In this document: piece after piece, positions 1 through 7,657 of the stretch
How positions within the stretch are numbered: the stretch's first letter is position 1
How the letters are laid out: every line of letters begins with the position of its first letter
Assembly: GCA_034189165.1 (NCBI GenBank)
Contig: JAXHVN010000038.1
Span: 1 to 15,685 of the forward strand
DNA length: 15,685 nucleotides
Source of the DNA: JAASSS01 sp021767745
Lineage (GTDB): Bacteria; Pseudomonadota; Gammaproteobacteria; UBA5335
Direction of reading: 5' to 3'
The notes under the pieces: model-generated
What the model saw: the letters and a program-made list of their open reading frames with translations, nothing else
Told to the model about the DNA's origin: nothing
Databases searched by the model: none
Program-made: the position numbers and the translations under genes

Positions 1-117
1 GGCGCGCAGCCGCTGGAACTCCGCTATCGTCTGCAGCATCTATCCAATGCGGGGCTGGTCAAGCCCAACAATGGCATCGACTTCCACCTGCTGAGTCTGG
101 TGCGACACTACAACTGA
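1..117 (+). CDS. pagL: Lipid A 3-O-deacylase PagL-like, C-terminal fragment
   Basis: This is the 3' end of a gene that begins left of the window; 38 codons are visible before the TGA at 115-117. The peptide has the signature of the last strands of the PagL (acyloxyacyl hydrolase) beta-barrel: RYRLQHLSNAGLVKPNNGID, then alternating residues to the end. In PagL the His and Ser of the H-x-S-N segment belong to the catalytic triad that removes the 3-O acyl chain from lipid A in the outer membrane; both are present here (H13 and S15 of the fragment). The segment is short, so the family call rests on this motif and on the C-terminal barrel-like pattern. The next gene starts 53 bp downstream on the same strand. 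The N-terminus and signal peptide cannot be seen. Confidence 0.65.
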   Translation, partial: GAQPLELRYRLQHLSNAGLVKPNNGIDFHLLSLVRHYN

Positions 118-170
118 GGGCGCGGCCGCCGGCAGTGGCCTGCCGCCAAAGCGCAACCCGAGGAGACCCC

Positions 171-968
171 ATGGACCAGCCGGCACGAAGCTGGAGCGAA
201 TTCGTGGGCATGACGGCGCGGGACGACGCCGTGGTGCTGGATGTCGAGCCGCGGCACTACAACGCCGACGGCGGCGTCCTGCACGGCGGGATCATCGCCA
301 GCCTGATGCTGCACGCGGCCGTGACGGCGGCGCCGCAGACACGGGTGCTCGATTGCCAGATCAACTACCTGAAGTCGATCAAGGCCGGTCGCGCCGAGGC
401 TCGTGCGCGGGTTCGGCGGGCCGGGCGCCGCTTCACGGTCATCGACACCGAGCTCACCGGACCGGACGAGGTACTGCTCGCCAGTGCCAGCTGGGTACTG
501 GTCGCCGGGGAGATCGATCAGGCACCGGTCCGGGCGCACCAGGCGCTGGCGCTGCCGGCGCCGGCGGCCGAGGCGAGTCCCATCGGACGCCTGCTCGACG
601 CGTTCAATGCCAACATGGCCAAGCGGCTGCCGGGCATTGCCATCGAGCGCCTGCAGCCCGGCTATTGCCTGCTGACACTGGCCGACACGAGCGCCGGTCG
701 TCAGGCGAGCGGCGAGGGGATCGACCCCGGGCTGATCCTGCTGGCGATGGACAATGCCGCGATCTTCGCGGGGTTCGGCCTGCTGCGCAATCCCACCCGC
801 GCCTCCACCATCGACCTGAAGATGACCCTGCACGGCCAGGCGCATGGCGACCTGCGGATATCCGGCCACAGCCTCACCCAGCGCGAGAATCTCGTGCATA
901 ACCTCGTGATGGTGCGGGACGAGGCGAATGCCCTGATCGCACATGGCAGCATGAGCTTCGTCGGCTGA
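171..968 (+). CDS. Double-hotdog acyl-CoA thioesterase (PaaI/4HBT-like)
   Basis: A 265-residue cytoplasmic protein. Residues about 20-120 form a PaaI-type hotdog domain: N31, then the G-V-L-H-G-G turn with H38-G39-G40, a long helix, and the strand pattern around INYLKSIKAG typical of thioesterases that hydrolyse acyl- or aryl-CoA. Residues about 140-265 look like a second, more diverged hotdog repeat (GIDPGLILLAMDNAAIFAGF, D194 on its helix), so the chain is probably a fused dimer. The ATG at 171 is chosen over an in-frame GTG at 135 because AGGAG (161-165) sits 5 nt upstream. Substrate is unknown. It follows the PagL-like gene by 53 bp and precedes the antiporter by 33 bp, so a shared transcript is possible. 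The fold is confident; the exact substrate is not. Confidence 0.82.
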   Translation: MDQPARSWSEFVGMTARDDAVVLDVEPRHYNADGGVLHGGIIASLMLHAAVTAAPQTRVLDCQINYLKSIKAGRAEARARVRRAGRRFTVIDTELTGPDEVLLASASWVLVAGEIDQAPVRAHQALALPAPAAEASPIGRLLDAFNANMAKRLPGIAIERLQPGYCLLTLADTSAGRQASGEGIDPGLILLAMDNAAIFAGFGLLRNPTRASTIDLKMTLHGQAHGDLRISGHSLTQRENLVHNLVMVRDEANALIAHGSMSFVG

Positions 969-1001
969 GCCGGCATCCTCGTCAAATATTGGAAGTACAA
1001 A

Positions 1002-2876
1002 GTGGAACATGGGCTTAGCGATGTCTTCGTGCTGGTTGTCGCCTTGGGGGTCATCTCCCAGTGGCTGGCCTGGCGCTTCCAGTTCCCTGCCATCATCCTG
1101 CTCTCCGTGGCCGGACTGCTGGCCGGGCCGGTCTTCGGCCTGATCCATCCGGACGAGGCCTTCGGCGAGGAGGGCCTGCGCACAATCATCAGCCTGGGCG
1201 TCGCCGTCATCCTGTTCGAGGGCGGACTGAACCTGCGCCGCTACGAGTTGAAGGAGGCGGCCAACGGTGTGCAGCGGCTGGTGACGCTCGGCGCCGCGTT
1301 CAACTTCGTGCTTGCCTCGGCGGCGGCGCACTACGTCGGTGCGCTGTCCTGGCCGGTTTCCCTGGTGACCGGCGCGATCCTGGTGGTCACCGGGCCGACG
1401 GTGATCATGCCGCTGCTGCGCCAGGCGATGCTGAACCGCCGTACCGCCTCTTATCTGAAGTGGGAGGCGATCATCAACGATCCGATCGGCGCGCTGCTGG
1501 CGGTGCTGGTGTTCCAGTATTTCGTCTTCTCGGGCATCGAGGCCACGCTCGAGGGCGTGATCCTCGACCTCGGCAAGGCCGTGGGCGTGGCACTGGCGCT
1601 CGGCGGCGGTGGTGGCTGGTTGCTCGTGCAGGCCTTCCGCCGCGCCCATGTGCCGGAGTTTCTCAAGGCGCCGGTGCTGCTGGCCGCGGTGTTCTCGGTG
1701 TTCGTGCTGTCCAACTGGGTGCAGGCCGAGGCCGGTCTGCTGACCGTGACCGTGCTCGGCATCGTGATCGCCAACATGCGTCTGCCGAGCTTCGACGAGA
1801 TGCGCCGCTACAAGGAGTACATGACAGTCCTGTTGGTCTCGGCGGTGTTCATCCTGCTGACGGCCAACCTCGAGCCGAGTACGCTGGCGCAACTGGACTG
1901 GCATGCGGCGGCATTCGTGCTGCTGATCGTCTTCGTCGTGCGGCCGCTGGCGATTCTGCTCGCCACGATCGGCGCCGGCATGGATTGGCGCGATCGCGTG
2001 CTGGTGGGCTGGATCGGTCCGCGGGGCATCGTCGCTGCCGCCGTCGCCGGCATCTTCGCGCCGGACATGGTCGCCGCCGGCTATGAGGATGCGGCGCTGC
2101 TGGTGCCGGTGATCTTCTCGGTGATCTTCGCCACCGTTGTGCTGCACGGACTCAGCCTGCGACTGATTGCCCAACGCCTGGGGCTCAGTTCCACCGGCCC
2201 GCGCAACGGTGTGCTGATCGTCGGTGCCTCGCCGTGGACGACCGAACTCGCCCGCCGCATCCAGGAGCTCGGCGTGCGGGTGCTGATCGTCGACAACTCT
2301 TGGCATCGACTGCGGGAGGCCCGGCTGGCCGGCATTCCGGTGTTCTTCGGCGAGATTCTGTCTGAGCGCGCCGAGGAGTCGCTGCAGTTCCAGGACATCG
2401 CCCATCTGGTGGCCGCCACCAGCAACGATGCCTACAACGCGCTGGTCTGCAGCGCCTTTGCCCCCGAACTTGGCCAGGATCGGGTCTACCAGCTGCCGAT
2501 GTATGACTCGGAAGAGGGCGATCCCAAGGGCATGTCTGCCGGCGTGCGGGGCCGCGTGGCCTTCGATCCGGAGGCGAAGTACGAGGAACTCTGGCGCCGG
2601 CATTATTCCGGCTGGCGGTTCCAGAAGACCCGCTTCACCGACACCTTCACCTTCGAGGACTACCGTGCCAAGGCCTCGGCGGACGACATGCCGGTGCTGC
2701 TCGTGACCGGCGAGGGCAATGTGGTGCTCCAATCGGTGCAGCATCCGCTGCAGCCGAAGGCCGGCGACACCCTGTTGGCCTACACCCCCAGCCGACCGAG
2801 CCAGGCGAACAAGGCCGAGCCGACCGCCTCGCCGGAGATGGCGATGGGCAACGCCAAGCCCGACCTGCCCGGATGA
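1002..2876 (+). CDS. CPA1-family Na+/H+ antiporter with C-terminal TrkA/RCK domain
   Basis: A 624-residue inner-membrane cation:proton antiporter. Residues about 5-390 contain some 12 hydrophobic segments of the Na_H_Exchanger fold. The hallmark N159-D160-P161 lies in WEAIINDPIGA, where the Asp carries ions in CPA1 exchangers, and the conserved GWIGPRG motif is at 336-342. Residues about 402-520 form a TrkA-N (Rossmann) domain beginning NGVLIVGAS. The last part, ending near KAGDTLLAYTP, resembles TrkA-C. Such tails gate or regulate transport through bound nucleotide. The start is GTG at 1002 with GGAAG (991-995) 6 nt upstream; no in-frame ATG fits better. The stop overlaps the next ATG (ATGA at 2873-2876), implying translational coupling. 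The Rossmann glycine loop is degenerate (G-A-S-P-W-T). Ion specificity (Na+, K+ or both) cannot be told. Confidence 0.92.
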   Translation: MEHGLSDVFVLVVALGVISQWLAWRFQFPAIILLSVAGLLAGPVFGLIHPDEAFGEEGLRTIISLGVAVILFEGGLNLRRYELKEAANGVQRLVTLGAAFNFVLASAAAHYVGALSWPVSLVTGAILVVTGPTVIMPLLRQAMLNRRTASYLKWEAIINDPIGALLAVLVFQYFVFSGIEATLEGVILDLGKAVGVALALGGGGGWLLVQAFRRAHVPEFLKAPVLLAAVFSVFVLSNWVQAEAGLLTVTVLGIVIANMRLPSFDEMRRYKEYMTVLLVSAVFILLTANLEPSTLAQLDWHAAAFVLLIVFVVRPLAILLATIGAGMDWRDRVLVGWIGPRGIVAAAVAGIFAPDMVAAGYEDAALLVPVIFSVIFATVVLHGLSLRLIAQRLGLSSTGPRNGVLIVGASPWTTELARRIQELGVRVLIVDNSWHRLREARLAGIPVFFGEILSERAEESLQFQDIAHLVAATSNDAYNALVCSAFAPELGQDRVYQLPMYDSEEGDPKGMSAGVRGRVAFDPEAKYEELWRRHYSGWRFQKTRFTDTFTFEDYRAKASADDMPVLLVTGEGNVVLQSVQHPLQPKAGDTLLAYTPSRPSQANKAEPTASPEMAMGNAKPDLPG

Positions 2877-3511
2877 GTGGAGTACGGGAGCTGATCGAGG
2901 GCCCCGCCGGACCGCTGGAGGTCCAGGTGGATGCTCCGGCCGGGGCACGGGCGGCCGCGGTCTGGTGCCACCCGCATCCGCTCTATGGTGGCACGCTCGA
3001 CAACAAGGTGGCCTATACCCTCGCCGCCGCAGCCCAGGCCGCTGGCCTGGCCGCCGTGCGCTTCAACTTCCGCGGCGTCGGGCGCAGCGGCGGTGAGCAC
3101 GCCGGCGGTACCGGTGAAATTGCGGATGCCACCGCCGTGCGGGCATGGGCCGCGGCGCGTTGGCCCGCTGCGCCGCTGGTGCTCGGCGGTTTCTCCTTCG
3201 GCGCCTACGTGGCGCTGTGCAGTGCCGCCCAGGCGCCGGCCCGTGCCCTGATAACCGTGGCGCTGCCGACCGGCTATCTCGACCATCGTCTGCCGCGTCC
3301 GGCGCTCCCCTGGCTCTATCTGCAGGGCCTGCAGGACGAGGTCTTCGATGCCGAGCAGGCGCTCGCGGCGGCCCGCGCGCTTTCGCCGCCGCCGCAGATC
3401 GTTGCCTTCAAGGAGGCCTCGCACTTCTTCCACGGTCAGTTGCCGCCACTCCGCGATGCCGTGGGACAATGGCTGCAACGGCTCGTGGAGGCAGACGATG
3501 AGCAAGGCTGA
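2873..3511 (+). CDS. Small alpha/beta hydrolase (COG2945-like)
   Basis: A 212-residue alpha/beta hydrolase with no signal peptide, so probably cytoplasmic. Visible motifs are the family-typical CHPHPLYGGTLDNKV (an oxyanion-side loop rich in His and Gly), FNFRGVGRSGG, and the nucleophile elbow GFSFGA with S108. The triad is completed by D155 in GLQDEV and H184 in ASHFFHG. These motifs match the small CocE/dienelactone-hydrolase-like esterases of COG2945, whose natural substrates are mostly unknown. It begins inside the antiporter stop codon (ATGA) and its own last 14 bases overlap the start of moaB, so the three genes form a tight operon. The hydrolase assignment is secure; substrate and role beside an antiporter and moaB are open. 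Confidence 0.88.
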   Translation: MSGVRELIEGPAGPLEVQVDAPAGARAAAVWCHPHPLYGGTLDNKVAYTLAAAAQAAGLAAVRFNFRGVGRSGGEHAGGTGEIADATAVRAWAAARWPAAPLVLGGFSFGAYVALCSAAQAPARALITVALPTGYLDHRLPRPALPWLYLQGLQDEVFDAEQALAAARALSPPPQIVAFKEASHFFHGQLPPLRDAVGQWLQRLVEADDEQG

Positions 3512-4022
3512 AACGCCCTTTCGCGCCCTGGGTTGTGCGGTGCTCACGGTGTCCGATACCCGCACCGAGGCCAACGACACGTCCGGCGACCTGCTGGTCG
3601 AGCGGCTGACCGGCGCCGGCCACCGGCTGGCGGCGCGGGCGTTGTTGCCGGACGATCGCTACCGGCTGCGGGCGCAGATCTCGCAGTGGATCGTTGCACC
3701 GGCGGTGGAGGTCGTGATTACCACCGGTGGCACTGGGCTCACCGGCCGCGATGGCACGCCGGAGGCGATCGTGCCGTTGCTGGACAAGGTCATCGACGGC
3801 TTCGGCGAGCTGTTCCGTACGCTCTCGTTCGAGGAGATCGGCTCGGCCACGATCGAATCACGCGCTCTTGCCGGCACGGCCAACGGCACCGTGATCTTCT
3901 GTGTGCCGGGCTCCACCAACGCCTGTCGCCTCGCCTGGGACCGCATCCTGCGCGAACAGCTCGACGCCCGGTTCCGGCCCTGCAATTTGGTGTCGCTGCT
4001 GCCGCGACTGACCGAGCGCTGA
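3498..4022 (+). CDS. moaB: Molybdenum cofactor biosynthesis protein MoaB
   Basis: A 174-residue protein of the MoaB/Mog family, which binds molybdopterin and in related proteins adenylylates it before metal insertion. Motifs: TVSDTR near the N-terminus, DTSGDLL, the MPT-binding loop TTGGTGLTGRDGTPEA, and the MoaB-specific stretch FGELFRTLSFEEIGSATIES followed by PGSTNACRLAW. Length and C-terminus (LDARFRPCN) match enterobacterial MoaB of about 170 residues. The ATG at 3498 is preceded by GGAGG (3487-3491, 6 nt spacing) and lies inside the end of the hydrolase gene with a 14 bp overlap; an upstream in-frame extension to 3348 is only a shadow of that gene. No other molybdopterin genes are in view, so this copy is isolated from the rest of the pathway. 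Confidence 0.93.
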   Translation: MSKAETPFRALGCAVLTVSDTRTEANDTSGDLLVERLTGAGHRLAARALLPDDRYRLRAQISQWIVAPAVEVVITTGGTGLTGRDGTPEAIVPLLDKVIDGFGELFRTLSFEEIGSATIESRALAGTANGTVIFCVPGSTNACRLAWDRILREQLDARFRPCNLVSLLPRLTER

Positions 4023-4027
4023 AGGCG

Positions 4028-4033
4028 TAAACT
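4028..4033 (+). promoter_or_regulatory. Candidate -10 element for the metallo-hydrolase gene
   Basis: TAAACT lies 30 bp before the ATG at 4064, in the only gap (41 bp) between moaB and the metallo-hydrolase. It has the -10-like composition often seen in GC-rich gammaproteobacteria. No good -35 hexamer is at 16-18 bp upstream, so this is a weak call. Confidence 0.25.
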
Positions 4034-4063
4034 GCGTCGATAACCCGCCGCTCCTCCTCGCCC

Positions 4064-4702
4064 ATGCAGTACGCCGTCATACCCGTCACACCGTTCCAGC
4101 AGAACTGCACGGTGCTGTGGCAGCCGCAATCGCTGCGCGGTGCGATCATCGACCCGGGCGGCGACCTGCCGCGGATCGAGAGATTCCTGTCCGACAAGGG
4201 GATCGAGCTGGAGAAGATCCTGCTCACCCACGGACATCTCGACCATGCCGGTGCCGCGGCCGAGCTGGCCGAGCACCACGGCGTGCCGGTGGAGGGGCCG
4301 CATCTAGGCGATAAGTTCTGGCTCGACATGATCCCGCAGCAGGCGCAGATGTTCGGCTTCACCGGCCGCGCCGTGCTGCCCGATCGCTGGCTGGCGCAGG
4401 GTGATGAGGTGACGGTCGGCGGCGAGACGCTGGAAGTGCGCCACTGTCCCGGACACACGCCCGGCCACGTGATCTTCTTCCATCGCGCCGATCAAATCGC
4501 ACAGGTGGGCGACGTGCTCTTCGCCGGCTCGATCGGCCGCACCGATTTTCCGGGCGGCAACCATGCCCAGCTACTCACATCCATCCGCGAGCAGCTCTGG
4601 CCGCTGGGCGATGAGGTGACCTTCATTCCCGGCCACGGGCCGCGCTCGACGCTGGGCCACGAGCGTCGGCACAACCCGTTCGTTGCCGCCAACTACCGCT
4701 AG
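4064..4702 (+). CDS. MBL-fold metallo-hydrolase, glyoxalase II-like (YcbL type)
   Basis: A 212-residue cytoplasmic metallo-beta-lactamase-fold enzyme. The metal-binding set is complete: T55-H56-G57-H58-L59-D60-H61, H131 in CPGHTPGH, D150 in QVGDVLFAGSIGRTDF, and H191 in PGHGP. The short length and the GSIGRTDFPGG segment match the YcbL/type I glyoxalase-II-like group, which hydrolyses S-lactoylglutathione or similar thioesters, rather than full-length GloB, which has an extra C-terminal helical domain. The start ATG at 4064 has no purine-rich Shine-Dalgarno; the 20 bases before it are nearly all C/T/G, so it may be translated from a short leader (see the -10 candidate at 4028). It converges with the next, minus-strand gene with only 7 bp between stops. 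Confidence 0.9.
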   Translation: MQYAVIPVTPFQQNCTVLWQPQSLRGAIIDPGGDLPRIERFLSDKGIELEKILLTHGHLDHAGAAAELAEHHGVPVEGPHLGDKFWLDMIPQQAQMFGFTGRAVLPDRWLAQGDEVTVGGETLEVRHCPGHTPGHVIFFHRADQIAQVGDVLFAGSIGRTDFPGGNHAQLLTSIREQLWPLGDEVTFIPGHGPRSTLGHERRHNPFVAANYR

Positions 4703-4709
4703 CGAGGAC

Positions 4710-5447
4710 TCAGAAGCTTCGGCGCAGGCCCGCGGCCAGCTCGACGGACTGAGCGTCAAACATGCTCGCCTCGTAGCTCTCCGCCCGCAGGAAGGCCGAC
4801 ACCCCGCGCGGCAGCAGGGCCGAGATGCCGGCACTCAGGCTCAGGCCCTCCTCGCGCAGTTCCCGGGGTAGCAGCAGCGCGTCCGCCTGCTCATCCAGCC
4901 GGTTCAGACGCCGCTGCGTGAGGCTGGCGCCGAGCGCCGGCTGCAACAGCGTCGTGCCGAGCATGCGCCGCCAGCCGAGGTTGACGGCCACCCGCCCGGC
5001 CAGCACCTCGGCAGCATCGTCGGCATCGGTGATCTCCGGTTCCTCGACGCGCACCTGTGAGGCGTTGAAGGCGATCGTCGGCAGCAGCAGCGCCTCGTCC
5101 CCGCCCGGCACACGCCAGCTGTTGTCGATCCCGGCAGACAGCGTTTCGGCCGCCAGCGCCGTACCGGCCGACGTCCACTGATCGGCGTGATCCACATAAC
5201 CGATGGCGTAGCGATTGGCACCGAAGCGGCGCTGCAGGGCGAAGCGCTGGTAATCCGACGCCAGCCCGGCGCGGGCCGTGACGCGCGCGGTCGCCAGCGG
5301 CGGTTCGACGCCGTCGACGACGCGCTCCCAACTCGCCGCCGGGAACAGCGGTGGCAGCAGGCGCGGTGCGGCGCCGGTGACGGGGGCCGCCAGCGCGAAG
5401 CCGATGCCGAGCAGCAGCATCAGCGAGCGGATTCGTCCGCCTTCCAT
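4710..5447 (-). CDS. Unrecognised exported protein, probable outer-membrane beta-barrel
   Basis: A 245-residue protein I cannot assign to a named family. Residues 1-26 form a classical signal peptide (R5 and R7, hydrophobic run LMLLLGIGFALAA, cleavage near VTGA/AP). The mature part is rich in alternating polar/hydrophobic strands with aromatic ends and short turns (for example RYAIGYVDHADQW), and it ends VELAAGLRRSF with a terminal Phe, the usual C-terminal signal of outer-membrane barrels recognised by BamA. About 10-12 strands would fit. The ATG at 5447 is preceded by a strong GGGGGAGA Shine-Dalgarno on the minus strand (in 5452-5460). It is divergent from the equally unknown 5584-6579 gene and converges on the metallo-hydrolase. 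The location is inferred from composition only; function unknown. Confidence 0.7.
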   Translation of the reverse strand: MEGGRIRSLMLLLGIGFALAAPVTGAAPRLLPPLFPAASWERVVDGVEPPLATARVTARAGLASDYQRFALQRRFGANRYAIGYVDHADQWTSAGTALAAETLSAGIDNSWRVPGGDEALLLPTIAFNASQVRVEEPEITDADDAAEVLAGRVAVNLGWRRMLGTTLLQPALGASLTQRRLNRLDEQADALLLPRELREEGLSLSAGISALLPRGVSAFLRAESYEASMFDAQSVELAAGLRRSF

Positions 5448-5583
5448 CGGTTCTCCCCCCAGGCCTGGCGCCCGTCGGTGTGTCTGATGGCAGGTGCCAT
5501 GACGGTTCCGTCACGGCTGCCAGCGATCACCTCCCTGAGATCGGCATCGGCCAGCGATTCCCAATGCCCGTATCATTCTACGC
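5448..5583. promoter_or_regulatory. Shared divergent promoter region of two envelope genes
   Basis: These 136 bp separate two divergent genes and must hold the minus-strand promoter and perhaps the plus-strand one. It is locally less GC-rich toward the right end (TATCAT at 5571-5576 is a possible -10 for the plus gene, with a poor -35). It contains a 14 bp palindrome at 5500-5513. Confidence 0.45.
5500..5513. promoter_or_regulatory. Palindrome TGACGG-TT-CCGTCA, possible operator
   Basis: Perfect 6 bp arms around a TT centre, located between two divergent genes, where a shared dimeric regulator could bind. No regulator gene is adjacent, so the binding protein is unknown. Confidence 0.3.
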
Positions 5584-6579
5584 TTGTTCACTGCCGCGCC
5601 AACGATTTCCTGTCTGCTGCCCGTCCGTGCCCGCACCCCTCGGTGGTGGCGTGCCTGCCTGCTGGCTGCGGTGATGGCTTGCGCCCCGGGCCCGGCACCA
5701 CTGGCGGCCGCGCCGACGGCGCCCGCACCGGCAGCACAGGCCACGCCAGCGGTCGAGCGCGCGCGGCCGGTCGTCTATCTCGGCGGTTTCGGCGGAATTT
5801 TCCAGACGCAGAGCCGGCGGTCGGCCCCGACCCATGGCGTCAGCGTCTTCTCGGTCGCCACCGCCGACTACGCCCGTGCCGCCTTCGACAACATACGCGA
5901 ACGGCCGAATGAGCTGACGTTCGCTGGCAGCTTCTATCTGGTACGTGAGCTGCCGGCGCACTGGTTACGGCCGCTGGCGCTCGAGGCACCGGTACTCTCG
6001 CTCGGCACCGAGAACGAGTGGGCCGCCGAGCCACGGCCGGCGGCGCGGGCCGACGGCGCCTGGCACGATACCGATGCTGTGGTTGGCCTGACCGGACGCT
6101 GGCAACGAGACTGGCGTCTGGGCTTCACCTACGGGATTTTCTTTGCTCCGAACGGCGTCGAGCCGCGCAGCCAGGAGCTCACCGTCTCGCTGCTGCGGCA
6201 GGACGAGCGCGCCGGCTTCGCCCGTCAGCCGCAGGCCAGGCTCGCCAGCGTCCTCGGCGGGCGCGGCTGGTATGGCGAGGTCGGAGGCTTGCTGTACCGA
6301 CGAGCCGTGGCCGCATCCGCCGCACGCCCGGTGACCGTCTCCGTGCCGCTCACTGCCGGTCTGGGCGTCGATGGCTACTACGGCGGCGAGGCGGGAGCGG
6401 CGGGCTTCCTGCAGGCGGGACTGGGCGCCTCGCTGCCGCTGGACCGGCACGGACAGATCCGGTTCGGAGGTCTGCTCAGCGCCGCCTGGCGCAGCGATGG
6501 CCTGCTGCGCACCAGTGCGGTAGACGATGCCGGGCGGGTGCTGACGGTCGCCGGCCTCACGCTCTCGCACGCCTGGTAG
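5584..6579 (+). CDS. Unrecognised exported protein, probable beta-barrel, start uncertain
   Basis: Up to 331 residues; I do not recognise the family. A TTG at 5584 gives a basic N-region (R-A-R-T-P-R-W-W-R) followed by the hydrophobic stretch ACLLAAVMACAPGPAPLAAAP, a credible signal sequence; the alternative GTG/ATG at 5671/5674 would cut off most of it. V-M-A-C (C33 from the TTG) resembles a lipobox, so a lipoprotein is possible. After an Ala/Pro-rich linker the chain is Gly- and aromatic-rich with alternating strands (VVYLGGFGGIFQT, WRLGFTYGIFFAP, GWYGEVGGLLYRR) and ends GLTLSHAW, a terminal aromatic as in outer-membrane barrels. No Shine-Dalgarno stands before 5584. It is divergent from the other unknown envelope gene and its stop is 4 bp from the stop of the topoisomerase gene. 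Function unknown. Confidence 0.65.
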   Translation: MFTAAPTISCLLPVRARTPRWWRACLLAAVMACAPGPAPLAAAPTAPAPAAQATPAVERARPVVYLGGFGGIFQTQSRRSAPTHGVSVFSVATADYARAAFDNIRERPNELTFAGSFYLVRELPAHWLRPLALEAPVLSLGTENEWAAEPRPAARADGAWHDTDAVVGLTGRWQRDWRLGFTYGIFFAPNGVEPRSQELTVSLLRQDERAGFARQPQARLASVLGGRGWYGEVGGLLYRRAVAASAARPVTVSVPLTAGLGVDGYYGGEAGAAGFLQAGLGASLPLDRHGQIRFGGLLSAAWRSDGLLRTSAVDDAGRVLTVAGLTLSHAW

Positions 6580-6583
6580 CGCC

Positions 6584-7657
6584 TCACCGCACGCGCCGCA
6601 GCAGGCCGAGCAGCCGGCGCTCACTCTCTTCGAGGTACGCGCGCGCCGCGGCGTCCATCGCCGGGCGCACCAGGTCACCGAGTCGTCCGGCCTCCCAGGC
6701 TTCGATCAGGCCGGGGTGCACGTAGTGGCGGCGGCAGACGGCCAGCGTGTTGCCGAGATGTTCGGCGGCGTGACGCAGCGCCGCCACGGACTGGCGGTGG
6801 CGGGCTTGCTGATCGTCTGCCGGCGACTGCGCCAGCAGGAACTCCAGCGCCTGGAGTGTGCCGCCCCAGGTGCGGAAGTCCTTGGCGGTGAAGTCTCCCT
6901 CGGCCAGCTCCTTGAGATACGCGTTCACGTCGCGCGAGTCGACCTCCCGCCGCGCCCCGTCCTCGTCCAGATACTGGAACAGCCGCTGGCCCGGCAGCTG
7001 CTGGCAGCGCCGCAGCGCCCGGGCGCACCGCGCATCGCGCACGTCGATCTCGCGCTCGATGCCGCTCTTGCCGCGGAAGGCGAAGTGGATACGGTCGCCG
7101 CGCAGCTCGATGTGGCGGTTGCGCAGCGTCGTCAGGCCGAAGGTGCGGTTCTCGCGCGCCGAGCGCGGGTTGCCGATGCGGATCAGCGTGTTCTCCAGCA
7201 CCTCGACCACCAGCGCGAGCACCCGTTCGCGCGGCAGGCCGCGCCGCTGCAGATCGCGATCGACGCCGGCACGGATGGCCGGCAGCGCCTCGCCGAAGGC
7301 CACCATGCGCTCGAAGTTCACCTTCTGGCGCAGCGTCACCCAGCGCTGGTGGTAGATGTACTGCTTGCGCTGGCGGGCATCGCGGCCGGTTGCCTGCAGA
7401 TGACCGTTCGGCAGGGCGCAGATCCACACTGCCTCCCAGGCCGGCGGCACGGCGAGCGTCTTCAGTCGTTCGCGCTCGGCCTGATCGGTGACCAGTTCGC
7501 CGTCGGGACGATAGAAGCTGTAGCCCCGGCCGCGTCTGATGCGCGAGATGCCGGGCGTCTCGTCGCTGACGTAGACCAGGTCCGCTGCCGCGGCGAGGGC
7601 CGCCGGATCCTCATCGCCTTGGGCCTGCCGATCGCGCTGCGGTGCCGGTTTGCTCAT
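6584..7657 (-). CDS. DNA topoisomerase IB (poxvirus-type)
   Basis: A 357-residue type IB topoisomerase, the bacterial relative of vaccinia topoisomerase; it nicks one strand through a 3'-phosphotyrosine and relaxes positive and negative supercoils without ATP. The N-terminal domain (about 28-110) begins LVYVSDETPGISR. The catalytic domain shows R160 (LIRIGN), K197 (FRGKSG), R262 (KDFRTWGGT) and the nucleophile Y312 (CRRHYVHP). Asn (LGNT, N303) stands where vaccinia has its active-site His, as I recall for other bacterial members. The ATG at 7657 is chosen because it overlaps the ligD stop (ATGA, 7654-7657), making it the third gene of a ku-ligD-topIB operon; an upstream in-frame extension to 7723 lies inside ligD. 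It converges with the envelope gene at 6579. Confidence 0.93.
   Translation of the reverse strand: MSKPAPQRDRQAQGDEDPAALAAAADLVYVSDETPGISRIRRGRGYSFYRPDGELVTDQAERERLKTLAVPPAWEAVWICALPNGHLQATGRDARQRKQYIYHQRWVTLRQKVNFERMVAFGEALPAIRAGVDRDLQRRGLPRERVLALVVEVLENTLIRIGNPRSARENRTFGLTTLRNRHIELRGDRIHFAFRGKSGIEREIDVRDARCARALRRCQQLPGQRLFQYLDEDGARREVDSRDVNAYLKELAEGDFTAKDFRTWGGTLQALEFLLAQSPADDQQARHRQSVAALRHAAEHLGNTLAVCRRHYVHPGLIEAWEAGRLGDLVRPAMDAAARAYLEESERRLLGLLRRVR

Noticed and set aside
108..2948. Very long minus-strand open frame (946 codons) across the thioesterase and antiporter genes
   Set aside because: It is antisense to two well-supported genes. Its protein is a His/Arg/Gln/Gly-rich low-complexity string without domains, a typical shadow in GC-rich DNA where stop codons are rare.
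3348..3497. Longer moaB starting at 3348
   Set aside because: The extra 50 residues are antisense-like Arg/Ser-rich sequence overlapping the hydrolase gene. The ATG at 3498 has GGAGG in place and matches the MoaB N-terminus.
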